Shown: positions 54,493 to 64,000, counted from the stretch's first letter. The stretch is 64,000 nucleotides of DNA from Vibrio neptunius (GCA_019339365.1 CP079860.1:1674001-1738000), one strand, 5' to 3'. Numbers and translations are program-made. The notes: generated by a model not told the origin, from the letters alone.

Positions 54493-56053
54493 ATTTTTCT
54501 TCAAATCGCTGAGCTAACTGATAAAACTCGTTGACTTGATTGCGTAACTCTTGTGAGTGCAGATTAACGGAATGCGTCGCTGCTAGGTTTTGCTCAGCCG
54601 CAGAGGCTATTGACTGAATGTGCAAATTTACATCGCTGGAAAGCTGGCGTTGTTTCGTTGCCGCATCTTCAACCGTACTCATCAAGTCGTTCATCGATTG
54701 CATCATGGTTTCGACTTCAGATAAACGCTTTGCGCTTACTTCTGCTACTGCACCACATGCATCTGTTTGTTCACGGTTGGCAATGATGTCGCGTTGCCAA
54801 CCTTCAATCGTCGTCAACATGGTTTCAATACTGTCTTTAATTTGCAATGTGGCATTGGAAGTTCTGCCTGACAATGCACGAACTTCGTCCGCTACCACCG
54901 CAAAACCACGTCCCTGCTCACCAGCACGGGCGGCCTCAATCGCAGCGTTTAACGCCAGTAAGTTGGTTTGTTCTGCGATCCCACCGATTTCTTCCATCAT
55001 CTGGCTGACGTTTTGAGCCTGTTCACTCAGTTGATACGTGGTATTGGTCGCTTTTTCAGCCTGAACACTGAGTTTCTCTAAATTGACATGAGTCTGGTCG
55101 ATAGTGTCTTTCGCAAGCAGACACGTTTTGAGTGTCACATCAATCAAATCATGTGCTTCGTGTGTGCTGGTTGAAACCTCGTTGGCGGACGCTTCCACGT
55201 CTTCGGTCGCTTCACGAACTTGACGAATATCTTTCGTTTGCTGCTCAAGGGCTTGCGTTACCTGCAAGGTTGTTGCGCTTAAGCCATCAGACAGATCTTG
55301 CAGCGGTTTAGCTGAATCCGTCATCCTGCCTAACACGGTTCTAATTCGTGCAGAAAGAAGCTTAATATGGAAATCTGCAATTGAGAATTGAGTATTGCCA
55401 GAATAGATCAGACGACTGACACTATCATATTTTGACTGAAGCTTTTTCAACTGTTTAGGCGTATCGACCAATTCTTGCCTGAAAAGCAATACGGCCACCG
55501 AGATTGGGAGTGCACTAGCGACCCAACTCGCAATGCCTTCGAGTGACAATAGATTCGCAATGATGGGGGCAGATAGAGAACCAATTAACATGGCATAACG
55601 CAGAGTGTCGGGAATTTTCAGTGAGACACTTTTGCCTGTTTTCTCAGCGTGCAGCAAAGATTGATAGGCTTTGTCAGCCACTGTGACCCACTCTCTTTTA
55701 GGTTTAACACGCACCGACTGATAACCCGTTATCTCACCATTTGCGTAGATAGGCGTTACGTAGGCATCTACCCAATAAAAGCCTCCTGTTTTAGTGCGAT
55801 TTTTTACAATACCCCGCCATGCTTTACCTTGTTTTAGGTTCGCCCACATATCTGCGAATGCAGCTTTAGGCATAGTGCTATGACGCACAATATTGTGATT
55901 TTGACCCAGCAGTTCTTCCTGAGTGAATTCGGCAATACGACAAAAAGCCTCGTTACTGTAGGTAATGACGCCTTTCAGATCAGTAGTCGACACCAACTGT
56001 TCGTTGGCGTCAAGCAAGGTTTCGCGTTCCGACGAAGTTTGACTAGCAATCAT
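54491..56053 (-). CDS. PAS-containing chemotaxis receptor, Aer-like
   Basis: The 520-residue receptor has no periplasmic domain. The N-terminal PAS domain (about residues 15-120, [41 protein letters not shown]) resembles the FAD-binding PAS of Aer. Two close hydrophobic segments (about 153-195) anchor it, followed by a signalling domain with the tip [21 protein letters not shown] role in redox/energy taxis is inferred from the family; vibrios have several Aer paralogues. Confidence 0.88.
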   Translation of the reverse strand: MIASQTSSERETLLDANEQLVSTTDLKGVITYSNEAFCRIAEFTQEELLGQNHNIVRHSTMPKAAFADMWANLKQGKAWRGIVKNRTKTGGFYWVDAYVTPIYANGEITGYQSVRVKPKREWVTVADKAYQSLLHAEKTGKSVSLKIPDTLRYAMLIGSLSAPIIANLLSLEGIASWVASALPISVAVLLFRQELVDTPKQLKKLQSKYDSVSRLIYSGNTQFSIADFHIKLLSARIRTVLGRMTDSAKPLQDLSDGLSATTLQVTQALEQQTKDIRQVREATEDVEASANEVSTSTHEAHDLIDVTLKTCLLAKDTIDQTHVNLEKLSVQAEKATNTTYQLSEQAQNVSQMMEEIGGIAEQTNLLALNAAIEAARAGEQGRGFAVVADEVRALSGRTSNATLQIKDSIETMLTTIEGWQRDIIANREQTDACGAVAEVSAKRLSEVETMMQSMNDLMSTVEDAATKQRQLSSDVNLHIQSIASAAEQNLAATHSVNLHSQELRNQVNEFYQLAQRFEEK

Positions 56054-56295
56054 GAATGTAAACTTTTGTTGTAGTTATGTGGCACGGGAATATAAACAAT
56101 AAATGAAATTATGACAAAATATTAAAGTAGTCACATGTAACACTTTTAGATTATTTGAAGATTTTTTTGTTTTAAACACAATGCCTTCGCTCCTATCGAA
56201 ACAATCTAGCCCGTTAATGACTGGCTCAAGTCAGAAATGATCTCTACAATAACGGTGCAATATTGCCCACTCCTTGTTCAGGTAGCGCTTTTTTA

Positions 56296-57825
56296 GTGGT
56301 TAAATTAAAACACTTCAGTCTTAAACAGTTAACCATTCTGGTTTCTATCTCTGTTGTTCTCTTATTTCTCGTTTTCTATTTTACGTTTAAGGCGCTCTGG
56401 AGCCATGAGCTTGCCGTAGAGGCTTCAAAAAAGAGACAAGAGTTCGAGATCGAGCGTGTGCAAACCGTATTGAAAATGGAAGAACTCGAACTGAGAGCAT
56501 CTCTTGAAGATTATGCCGCTTGGACAACGTTGACACGTTATGTACAACAGCCTAGCGACGCTTTCATAACGGACAGCATAGGTCCGCATGCATTTGAGTC
56601 CAAACTGATCGACGGTATGATCATTTTCGATCACCAACTTGATGTAAAATGGAGCGCTTTATACCGAGATGGACAAGTTCACTCCACTCAGTTTATCGAG
56701 CTCAATGACCCTGCTGTCGTCAATAAACTTCTTGTCCAATCGATCAACGCTTCAAGCGCTAAGGTATCTTCACACATCAAATATGCGGTGCACCAAAATG
56801 AACCTTACATGGTTGCGTCGGCCCGAATCTGCCTGAGTGACGGCAAATCCTGTGATTTCGGTTACATCGTATTTATTCGTAAGATTCGTAATGACTTTAT
56901 CGCTGAAATTGAAGCCGCTACAGGTGTGGATATCAACATCCATCCAATAAGTGAACATGATTCCCTACATGGTGTTTTGCCAGATTATGTCTCTATCATT
57001 TATCGCACTGATTTCCTCAATGGCAATAACATTGCCATTGAAATTATCCATAACGAGAAACTGCCTACTTTCCTGACGTTCTCAGAAGCGAGCGTGTTGG
57101 CTTGTTTTTCACTGGTGATGTTTATTCTTAATTTGTCTGTCGTGTCTAAGCTGATCAAACCGCTTGAGCAGGCTCAAAAAGCCTTACGCCAGTTTCAAAA
57201 GTCCGGTGATAAATTGCCAAATGAAGCATCGTTCATCTCAAAAGAAATGAAAAGCTTTGCCCGCGACATAACCAACCTGATTACCGAACTGGACGAAAAA
57301 CGCGCAATCCTTAAAAAGCAGTCCATTGTTGACCCACTTACCGGTATTGCCAACCGCAGACACCTCTATGAAACAGCGCGTTATTTCATTGAAGAACTAA
57401 GTTATAGCCAGATAGGCATCATTTTGGTTGATATCGATCACTTTAAACAGTACAACGATAACTATGGACACGTCGCCGGTGATCGTGCCTTGCGTCTTGT
57501 CGCGCAAGCACTGCGAGATGTTGAATCGCCCTATGAGCACTTGGTGTGCCGTTATGGCGGTGAAGAGTTTTGTGTGTTACTCGCAAGCGACATCGAACTT
57601 GAGCTTGATGGTTATCTCAGTCAATTGGTGAGTGCAATCCGTCATCTGTCCTTAGAGCATGCCTATTCTCCAACAAAACCCTATATCACTATCAGTGCTG
57701 GTGCAACGTCGAAGAAAACTAACACCTACGACCATTTAACCAGCTTATTCCAATATGCGGATCAAGCGCTGTATCAGGTCAAACAGAACGGTCGCAACGG
57801 CTACCAAATCATTTCCGCCAATTAA
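56296..57825 (+). CDS. Membrane diguanylate cyclase with CHASE4-like sensor
   Basis: The 509-residue protein has a membrane segment near residues 10-30, a periplasmic CHASE4-like domain (about 50-250, with the ASLEDYAAWTTLTRYV block), a second membrane segment near 265-290, and a C-terminal GGDEF domain (GGEEF at 421-425). The RxxD inhibitory site is absent (PYEH region instead), so product inhibition is not expected. There is no ATG near the start; GTG 56296 is the best guess, and TTG at 56263 or 56275 cannot be excluded. Confidence 0.8.
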   Translation: MVKLKHFSLKQLTILVSISVVLLFLVFYFTFKALWSHELAVEASKKRQEFEIERVQTVLKMEELELRASLEDYAAWTTLTRYVQQPSDAFITDSIGPHAFESKLIDGMIIFDHQLDVKWSALYRDGQVHSTQFIELNDPAVVNKLLVQSINASSAKVSSHIKYAVHQNEPYMVASARICLSDGKSCDFGYIVFIRKIRNDFIAEIEAATGVDINIHPISEHDSLHGVLPDYVSIIYRTDFLNGNNIAIEIIHNEKLPTFLTFSEASVLACFSLVMFILNLSVVSKLIKPLEQAQKALRQFQKSGDKLPNEASFISKEMKSFARDITNLITELDEKRAILKKQSIVDPLTGIANRRHLYETARYFIEELSYSQIGIILVDIDHFKQYNDNYGHVAGDRALRLVAQALRDVESPYEHLVCRYGGEEFCVLLASDIELELDGYLSQLVSAIRHLSLEHAYSPTKPYITISAGATSKKTNTYDHLTSLFQYADQALYQVKQNGRNGYQIISAN

Positions 57826-57951
57826 GTTGTGCTCAAGCATCGAGCCTAGTTCCTAGCAAGACATTCACCCCCTACACAGTTGCATTACGAGTTTACCAAC
57901 GCCCATAGTTAGACTATACCAATGATATGTTCTGCCAAGGGTCACAAAAAT

Positions 57952-58647
57952 ATGTCCATCCGATATTGCAGTCTATACTGGCTAGCATTGTTGATTTGTT
58001 TTATGCGGTCAGCCGTTGCCGACACGACGATCATTGCGATAGGTGAAGTGTATCAAAATCCAGAACTCAACAAGCTTGCCGGCTTGACTTTGGTTGAAGA
58101 TCTCGAATTCATATACCAAAAGTCTGGTGTCGAGATAGATTTTGTTTACTTACCGAATGCGAGGGCGATTCGCGCAGTCAGCCAAGGTCGATATCAAGGT
58201 TTGGACTTGAGGATATCGAGGCTTGCTCAAGACAAGAATATGATCAAGGTTGACGTTCCTCTCTACTACATCAGTATCTTCATGTATGGCTTTGAAGGGC
58301 AATTTTACAGCGAGCTTAGCCAAGTTTCGGACAAAGTACTCGTCTCACAATTAGGCATGAAGTTTACCGAGGAAATCAAAAACTACCAACAGCTTTATTT
58401 GGTCGAAAAACATGAACAGGCAGCATTAATGGTCAACAAAGGACGTGCTGATTTATGGCTAGCGCCTAACGTGGTTTACGAGATTCTCAAAGAGAAATAT
58501 CCAAACATTAAGCCCGTCAGCAAAGCGATTATTCGCGAACCCCTATATCACTACATTCATATTTCCAACAAGCACCTCCTACCGCAATTAGAGCAAGCCG
58601 TTAGAGATTTAGTCGCCAATCGACCAAATCGACAGCTAGCGCAATGA
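57952..58647 (+). CDS. Exported solute-binding-protein-like protein
   Basis: The 231-residue protein starts at ATG 57952, giving a signal peptide (SIRYCSLYWLALLICFMRSAVA). The mature part resembles family-3 binding proteins seen as orphans in vibrios (VDFVYLPNARAIRAVSQGRYQGLDLRIS, then a C-terminal helix). A longer frame starts at 57922. No transporter genes adjoin it. It lies 126 bp after the GGDEF gene, and a functional link to that sensor is possible but unsupported. Confidence 0.7.
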   Translation: MSIRYCSLYWLALLICFMRSAVADTTIIAIGEVYQNPELNKLAGLTLVEDLEFIYQKSGVEIDFVYLPNARAIRAVSQGRYQGLDLRISRLAQDKNMIKVDVPLYYISIFMYGFEGQFYSELSQVSDKVLVSQLGMKFTEEIKNYQQLYLVEKHEQAALMVNKGRADLWLAPNVVYEILKEKYPNIKPVSKAIIREPLYHYIHISNKHLLPQLEQAVRDLVANRPNRQLAQ

Positions 58648-58744
58648 AAGCCGTCTTTCGGCCCAAAGCCATAGGGTTCTTGAAGGTACATTCATTAGTC
58701 ATTCCTATTTGGTGCTCTAAATCGCCGACGCTTAAGGTAACGGA

Positions 58745-59224
58745 TTATCCCTTCAAAGACCCATCCAAGACTTGCTCAATGAAGTCAGATTTCAGCGTTC
58801 GATAATCCTCATGTGAGTATCCCTCGCAAGACTGTTTCAGTTTGTTGTAATGCCTCACTAACTCAGGATTCGAGACGAGATAATCACGAAATCGAAGGAA
58901 GCATTCATGTTGTGAGCCATTCGCAACAACTTGAAATGCGACGTTATCTGTCTTCGACTCAAGCATGCACAGCTCGGAGGTGCGCAAGGTATTTTGTTTT
59001 TCTGAAAACCCTAACGTGGTCAATGTTTGAACTGACTGTTCAAATTGTGATTGCTCAACCCCAACATAAATGTCCAGATCACCTTTTGAAATCGCTCCTG
59101 GGATTGCCGAAGAGCCGATATGCTCTACAACCGCATTGGGGAGCAACAAACTCACTTTTCTCTTATAAGATTGAAATTGCGCACGACACAAATCCTGATA
59201 CTCTTCTGGTAAATAAAACTTCAT
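58745..59224 (-). CDS. GrpB/UPF0157-family protein
   Basis: The 159-residue protein has the nucleotidyltransferase-like signature HIGSSAIPGAISKGDLDIYV (about residues 36-56), which marks the GrpB/UPF0157 family. In other bacteria it occurs alone or fused to dephospho-CoA kinase. The biochemical role is not established. It has its own leader and stands alone. Confidence 0.85.
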   Translation of the reverse strand: MKFYLPEEYQDLCRAQFQSYKRKVSLLLPNAVVEHIGSSAIPGAISKGDLDIYVGVEQSQFEQSVQTLTTLGFSEKQNTLRTSELCMLESKTDNVAFQVVANGSQHECFLRFRDYLVSNPELVRHYNKLKQSCEGYSHEDYRTLKSDFIEQVLDGSLKG

Positions 59225-59732
59225 ACTGTCCTCAAGTTAGGCACACTCATGTGGGCTAATTCTACACACATAACAAATTCACACAAAGAATACTAAAAGA
59301 AAAAAACATTCACCAAAATAAGTCATGGTCAATTTACCACCAGAACAAACACATTTAAATGTCAAATAAAGGTCATAAGTTTAAATATAAAGAAAGAAAT
59401 CATTCAATAAATCTATTTATTGGGTAGAGTTCGCAGTTTAATTAAAAAACAAAATCTCTACAGTCAAACACAGCAATTAAAGCTCTTAAATTTCAATAGC
59501 CTAGATTAAATAACGCAAAAATAAAAACAAATTGTAAAAAGTTAAACAATTGCGATCTTAATTCATATTCTGAATACAAAACCTTTAATAAGCCAAATCT
59601 TAGATTATCTTTAATCTGTTTCTAATAGAAATAACAACAATAAAAATAGACTTCAATCAATAGGTAAAGAATTGATTGATAGTGTTAATTATATAAAACA
59701 GTTACTTGTATAAAACGAAATAGAGTAAGAAA
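59225..59732. other. A+T-rich regulatory gap upstream of the LPMO gene
   Basis: About 508 bases of very A+T-rich sequence (59280-59720 is mainly A and T) contain no credible gene. It resembles the silenced, H-NS-bound upstream regions of vibrio surface and chitin genes. No clear CRP or other named site was recognised. Confidence 0.5.
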
Positions 59733-61209
59733 ATGACAGCGAATAAACACATCTTAAAACTGGCAGTAGGTAGCGCCTTGCTATCTGCCCTGCCGACTCA
59801 TGTCTATGCACATGGTTGGTCTGAATATCCTAGTGCTCGACAAAATATCTGTTACGAACAAGGCGGTATCTGGTCTGGTAGTCCACCCAATGCCGCTTGT
59901 GCAAATGCCAAAAACATTTCGGGGTCTTACCCATTCGTACAGCGCAACGAGTACGCCAAAAACATTACTGACTTTAACAACCCGAGTGCAGTAAAAGCCG
60001 CGATTCCAGATGGCACTTTATGCTACGCAAACGATCCTCAGAAACGTGGCATGGGAGCCCCGCATACCGCCTGGACCCGCACAGAAATGAATACGGGTAC
60101 ATTCGAATATGTGTTTAATGCCACGGCACCGCACAACCCTTCATTCTGGGAATTTTACTTAACCAAACCCAATGCTGACCTGTCGAAAGGGCTGGCTTGG
60201 GGCGATTTAGATTTGATTCAAGAAACGGGCAATGTGCCAGTAGAGAACGGAAAATATCGAATCAATGTGACTATCCCATCAGAGCGATCGGGTGACGCTA
60301 TCCTCTTTTGTACGTTGGCAACGAGATGATGCCGCAGGTGAAGGTTTCTACAACTGTTCTGATATTACGATCAAGAATGGTAACACTCCGCCGCCTGAGC
60401 CAGCACCACAACCTGATTTGCATCGTGGCTCATCCTTTATCCCGAGTGGAATGGAAGCGCCTCAAATTGGCGATGTTGTAAAATACGACATCATTAACAA
60501 AGATGGCGTGGTTGCACGTAGCTTTGATATTAAAGTGAACTCAAATAACGTTGGGGATTGGGATCGTCTCCTAGCGTCTGAGATTAATGGTTGGCACGCC
60601 GAATTCAAAGATGGCGCAGTTTTTATCGGTGATTGGCATGAAGAAATGCAGCACTATATGTATTTCCAGAATGATCCGTCACGCAATTTCTTTAACTCCA
60701 AAGACAGTCGAGCTTCAGGGTTAATGACCGTTTCCCGCGACGACAATGGCAATGTAGACCCGCTAGCAGGGCAACTCTATGAACTATCGCAAAGTGATAA
60801 TGTCGTCAATGCAGGTGATAAAGTCGTCATTGTCACCGAAGAAAATGCCACACTGACTCAAACTCAGGGCACACCGGTACAGATTCAGAATAACGGCTCT
60901 TCTTCGATCATTATCGATACTCAATCTATCACTCAGAATGAAACGTTAATCTTCTCGGCGAATGCAAACAACAGCGATCGTACTGAAACCTTTACCTTTG
61001 AGGTGATGGTAGATGACGGGGGCGTCACGCCTCCACCAACTCCAGAACCGAGCCCAGATGCTTGGAGCTCATCAGCGACTTACATCGGCGGTGAAGTGGT
61101 GTCCTATGCCGGTAAGGCGTGGAAAGCACAATGGTGGATTCAAGGCGGTGATGATCCTGAAACCACATACAGTAAGGACAAATGGGGCGTTTGGCGACCA
61201 GCAAACTAG
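59733..61209 (+). pseudogene. AA10 lytic polysaccharide monooxygenase with chitin-binding module, frameshifted as sequenced
   Basis: This secreted copper enzyme oxidatively cleaves crystalline chitin or cellulose. Signal peptide residues 1-26 leave His27 (HGWSEYPSARQ) as the N-terminal copper ligand; the second histidine is in GAPHTAWTRT. An AA10 domain is followed by a Pro-rich linker (PPPEPAPQPD), a middle domain of unknown type, and a C-terminal CBM5/12-like module (AWSSSATYIGGEVVSYAGKAWKAQWW). The frame breaks at four T (60306-60309); with three T it reads AILFVRWQRDDAAGEGFYN and gives 491 residues. From memory it resembles spindolin-type VCA0140 more than GbpA. Confidence 0.85.
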
Positions 61210-61258
61210 CACTCCTGCTACTCATCTCACCACCTAAATAAGTGGATCAATTTTTATC

Positions 61259-61300
61259 AAATAGCCATCGCGTCTTTTACAGCGCGGTGGCTATTTCTTT
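61259..61300 (+). terminator. Terminator after the LPMO gene
   Basis: A 14 bp stem (61259-61272 with 61283-61296, one G:T pair) around a 10-base loop is followed by CTTTG. Confidence 0.7.
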
Positions 61301-61628
61301 GTGCTCAGTTTTCAATCCTAAGTCCACACTCATGATTCGACCTGAATACAGGCTGCGCCATCACCAAGTAACCCAATCAAACTCATGCAAAGATTAACGT
61401 TCAAGTCTTAAACAAAGTTACTGGTTGACTACAAGCTAAACAATTGATGTGATTAGTCGCTTTTCTCCCGCCCTTCGTTATGAGATTACTCAAGTCGGTG
61501 TTAATATTGTGACCAAGTCAATCTGCCCTACCTTAATCGGCATCACAAACTTGTGATAAACGAACGCTTTGTTATGTTTAAAGTTGCACGGCAGATTAAA
61601 CCATTAAGTTAGAAGGCAATATTTTCAA
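61301..61628. other. Gap upstream of the RbgA-like GTPase gene
   Basis: About 330 bases without an open frame. It contains a perfect dyad ATCACAA-AC-TTGTGAT (61542-61557), possibly a regulator site near the promoter of the downstream gene. Nothing else was recognised. Confidence 0.4.
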
Positions 61629-62558
61629 ATGGTTAACAATACAATTCAATGGTTTCCGGGTCACATGCATAAGGCCCAAAAAGAGATAGCTGAAGCCATC
61701 CCTCAAATTGATGTCATTATTGAGGTGCTTGACGCTCGTATCCCTTTTAGCAGCGAAAACCCTATGATCGCCGAGTTAAAGGGTGATAAACCCGTGGTTA
61801 AAGTTCTCAATAAACGCGATCTCGCCGATCCAGAGTTAACCCAACTATGGATTGACCATTTTGAGAAAGAGCACAACGTAAAAGCGATTGCGATTACCAC
61901 TTCTCAACAACAAGAAGTAAACCGCATTATGGAGCTAGTGCGTAAACTGGCTCCTCACCGTGAGGAAATTGGCAAAAACATTCGCACCATGATCATGGGT
62001 ATCCCGAATGTGGGTAAATCAACCATCATCAATGCTCTTGCAGGTCGCACCATTGCGGTAACGGGCAACCAACCCGCCGTGACACGTCGTCAGCAACGCA
62101 TCAATCTACAAAACGGTATTGTTTTATCGGATACACCAGGCATTTTATGGCCTAAAGTGGAAAATCCACACAGTGGGTTCCGTTTGGCGGCAACTGGAGC
62201 AGTGAAAGACACTGCGATGGAATATGATGAAGTGGCTTTCTATACGGTTGAGTACTTAGCAAAAGCGTACCCGGAGCGCTTGAAAGAGCGCTATCAGATC
62301 GAAGAAATGCCGGAAAGTGACATCGAGCTCATGGAAGAGATTGGTCGTCGACGTGGCGCGTTACGCTCTGGCGGACGAGTCGATTTGCACAAGTGTTCGG
62401 AAATTTTACTTCATGAATTGCGCAGTGGCACCTTAGGTCAAATAACACTTGAGTTGCCAGAAATGATCACCAAAGAGTTGGTCGAAGTAGAGATTGAAGC
62501 GACTCGTAAGGCTGAAGAGAAAGCCAAGAAAAAGAAGAGCGCCGTAAGCGTTACTTAA
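61629..62558 (+). CDS. Ribosome-assembly GTPase, YlqF/RbgA family
   Basis: The 309-residue circularly permuted GTPase has motifs in the order G4 (NKRD), G1 (GIPNVGKST, about residues 122-130), G2 and G3 (DTPG). RbgA/YlqF proteins act in late maturation of the 50S subunit; the gamma-proteobacterial members have been less studied. Basic C-terminus (KAEEKAKKKKS). The ribosome site is weak (GAAGG 14 bases upstream of the ATG), and no other in-frame ATG fits the family N-terminus QWFPGHMHKA. Confidence 0.88.
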   Translation: MVNNTIQWFPGHMHKAQKEIAEAIPQIDVIIEVLDARIPFSSENPMIAELKGDKPVVKVLNKRDLADPELTQLWIDHFEKEHNVKAIAITTSQQQEVNRIMELVRKLAPHREEIGKNIRTMIMGIPNVGKSTIINALAGRTIAVTGNQPAVTRRQQRINLQNGIVLSDTPGILWPKVENPHSGFRLAATGAVKDTAMEYDEVAFYTVEYLAKAYPERLKERYQIEEMPESDIELMEEIGRRRGALRSGGRVDLHKCSEILLHELRSGTLGQITLELPEMITKELVEVEIEATRKAEEKAKKKKSAVSVT

Positions 62559-62580
62559 AAAACAAACGTTAATCACGACA

Positions 62581-62605
62581 ACGGCGGTATCTACCGCCGT
62601 TTTTA
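62581..62605 (+). terminator. Terminator after the RbgA-like gene
   Basis: Stem ACGGCGGT/ACCGCCGT (62581-62588 with 62593-62600) with a 4-base loop is followed by TTTTTATT. Confidence 0.8.
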
Positions 62606-62666
62606 TTCTCGCTTCCACACTCACCTTTGATATAGTCACAGCAATGTTATCAACGAGTTTCGCACG

Positions 62667-63644
62667 ATGAAAATCCCAACCAATATCATTACTGGTTTTC
62701 TGGGGACCGGAAAAACCACGACAATACTTAACCTGCTGAAAGAAAAACCCGCTGACCAGCATTGGGCAGTTCTGGTCAATGAATTTGGTGAAATTGGTAT
62801 TGATGGCGCCATGCTCACGGAGCAAGGCGCGATGATCAAAGAAGTACCCGGTGGTTGCATGTGTTGTGCTGCTGGAGTCCCGACTTCCGTTGCCCTTACC
62901 GCGTTGCTACGTACGCAGCCCGATCGTCTGATAGTTGAACCAACCGGCTTAGGCCACGCCCACAAGATTCTCGCAACCTTAACCTCGGCTCAGTTTCGAG
63001 ATTACATTGACTTAAGAGCCACTATAGGATTAGTCGATCCTCGCAACCTATCCAACCCTAAGTATGTTGAGAATCAAAACTTTAACGACCAGCTCAACAT
63101 CGCAGATATTGTGATTGGTAATAAGGTAGACGCGTGTCATGTCGGTGATATCGATGCGTTTAACGACTGGGTTTCCGATCAAAACCCACCCAAGATTTAT
63201 AGCCAACTTGTCAAGCAAGGGCGTTTCCCTATAGAACTTCTCGACAACCAGAGAAGGGAAACAACAGTGTCGACGGATATTGCACAGCACCATCATGAAC
63301 ACGCTGAGGCAGAACCACAATTTGCTCTAGCACCGGATCAGGTAATGGTCCGCAAAGAAAACAAAGGCCAAGGCTACTTCAGTTGTGGCTGGTTATTTGG
63401 TGCAGAAGTCACGTTCAGTTTTGATGACCTATTCTCTGTGTTATCAGACTTAACTGCCGAACGTGTCAAAGGCGTAATGAACACAGATAGAGGCTGCTAT
63501 GCCTTCAATGTCAGCCACGGTGTTGTCTCTGTTAATGAGATGTCATTGGAGGGTTTCGAAAGCCGTCTGGAAGTGATCGATAGCCAACTGCTTCCATGGG
63601 ATCAGTTGGAAACAGTACTCAAGAAAATTGCCTCACTTGATTAG
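62667..63644 (+). CDS. COG0523 GTPase / metallochaperone, CobW-YjiA family
   Basis: The 325-residue G3E GTPase has P-loop GFLGTGKTT at residues 10-18, the metal-binding GGCMCC motif (about residues 63-68), and a switch-type EPTGLGH. A His-rich stretch HHHEHAEAEP (about residues 209-218) precedes the CobW_C domain. Relatives (ZigA, YeiR, ZagA) deliver zinc or other metals to enzymes under metal limitation. A half-site resembling a Zur box (GCAATGTTAT) lies just upstream; the full palindrome is not present. Confidence 0.88.
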   Translation: MKIPTNIITGFLGTGKTTTILNLLKEKPADQHWAVLVNEFGEIGIDGAMLTEQGAMIKEVPGGCMCCAAGVPTSVALTALLRTQPDRLIVEPTGLGHAHKILATLTSAQFRDYIDLRATIGLVDPRNLSNPKYVENQNFNDQLNIADIVIGNKVDACHVGDIDAFNDWVSDQNPPKIYSQLVKQGRFPIELLDNQRRETTVSTDIAQHHHEHAEAEPQFALAPDQVMVRKENKGQGYFSCGWLFGAEVTFSFDDLFSVLSDLTAERVKGVMNTDRGCYAFNVSHGVVSVNEMSLEGFESRLEVIDSQLLPWDQLETVLKKIASLD

Positions 63645-63662
63645 CCTTCTCTAAACGACAAA

Positions 63663-63683
63663 AGGCGCACCCTTCAGTGCGCC
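63663..63683 (+). terminator. Hairpin after the COG0523 gene
   Basis: Stem GGCGCAC/GTGCGCC (63664-63670 with 63677-63683) with a 6-base loop. There is no T-tract, so termination may be weak or Rho-dependent. Confidence 0.4.
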
Positions 63684-64000
63684 CTATCCCTCGTTACTCA
63701 ATCGTGAGTTTGCGAATCAGGACCGTGTGTTTTTGCGCCCTGATCATAAAACGAGGATCTCAAAATGATGTGTTGAATCCATCCAAATTGTAGGTAAGGC
63801 TTTTAATCCTCCATGCGGGTTGGTTCAGATTGCCTTACGTTTTAACTATGGTTCAAAACGCTAAAAGTGCAAGGAGATAAACGTGATCTCTTACCAATTC
63901 CTGACTATTTTTGAACTCTCACATCCTTCATATTTGAAAATCAACATTTCATTCTTGACGCTATAGTTAAACTTACACAAGCGTATAATTCTCATGAGAG
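63684..64000. other. Gene-free end of the window
   Basis: About 317 bases. A GTG with a good AGGAG opens a 27-codon frame at 63882, ending at 63965, with no recognisable motif. A TATAAT-like hexamer lies at 63984, but without a well-spaced -35. A gene may begin just beyond the window edge. Confidence 0.35.

Noticed and set aside
59733..61209. Identity with the colonisation factor GbpA
   Set aside because: The N-terminal AA10 domain starts HGWSEYPSARQ, unlike HGYVSAV of GbpA, so it is a different LPMO of the spindolin-like type.
1..64000. CRISPR arrays, integron attC sites, prophage genes, rRNA or tRNA
   Set aside because: No regularly spaced repeats, attC-like palindromes, phage genes or cloverleaf/ribosomal sequences were recognised.

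Overview
The window is 64 kb of gammaproteobacterial chromosome, almost certainly from a Vibrio. Evidence is the close Vibrio/Enterobacteria-type protein sequences, gene pairs typical of vibrios (torS/torT, talB-tkt next to a SorC regulator, fruBKA with divergent fruR, modABC, folE next to moeA-moeB), several chemotaxis and GGDEF proteins, and a chitin-active AA10 enzyme. From memory of V. cholerae, several of these loci (fru, tal/tkt, dsdA, mod) lie on chromosome II, so this is probably the second chromosome; that is inference. No rRNA, tRNA, CRISPR array, prophage or integron cassette was seen.

Layout. 0-5.7 kb: a small conserved protein, a cobQ-modABC operon on the minus strand, an exported OB-fold protein and a small outer-membrane barrel. 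5.7-10.9 kb: fructose PTS locus fruR / fruBKA with three Cra-type operators. 11-17.4 kb: a PAS-GGDEF protein, glgC, a YqhC-like regulator with divergent YqhD aldehyde reductase, and a GNAT enzyme. 17.4-22.5 kb: torS, torT, mgsA, eda. 22.7-28.9 kb: zinc ribbon, two HAD phosphatases, creA, gsk, an MCP. 29-38.7 kb: dsdC/dsdA, acetyltransferases, a fatty acid desaturase, two GFA-family proteins, rhlE, acpH and an unannotated 40-residue ORF. 39-48 kb: tyrP-like transporter, exported MsrAB, dbpA, folE, moeA-moeB, a MITE-like element, sseA and a LysR remnant. 48.3-54.5 kb: SorC regulator, talB, tkt, an Lrp/AsnC regulator and a Gate-domain membrane protein. 54.5-64 kb: Aer-like MCP, CHASE4-like GGDEF protein, GrpB protein, AA10 lytic polysaccharide monooxygenase, rbgA-like GTPase and a COG0523 metallochaperone.

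The region is mainly carbon entry and central metabolism (fructose, KDPG, methylglyoxal, glycogen, pentose phosphate, D-serine), molybdenum uptake and cofactor synthesis, and sensing. The most notable features beyond ordinary genes are: (1) four otherwise intact genes (fruA, a YieH-like phosphatase, a desaturase, the LPMO) each broken by a single-base indel inside a homopolymer, which points to sequencing error or, less likely, slippage/phase variation; (2) a 267 bp element with 19 bp terminal inverted repeats, a TA duplication and nested internal hairpins, abutting the start codon of a small membrane protein; (3) three matching dyads with a fixed 7 bp spacer between the SorC regulator and talB; (4) a 40-residue ORF with a perfect Shine-Dalgarno. 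I did not find a convincing multi-gene system that is clearly new.
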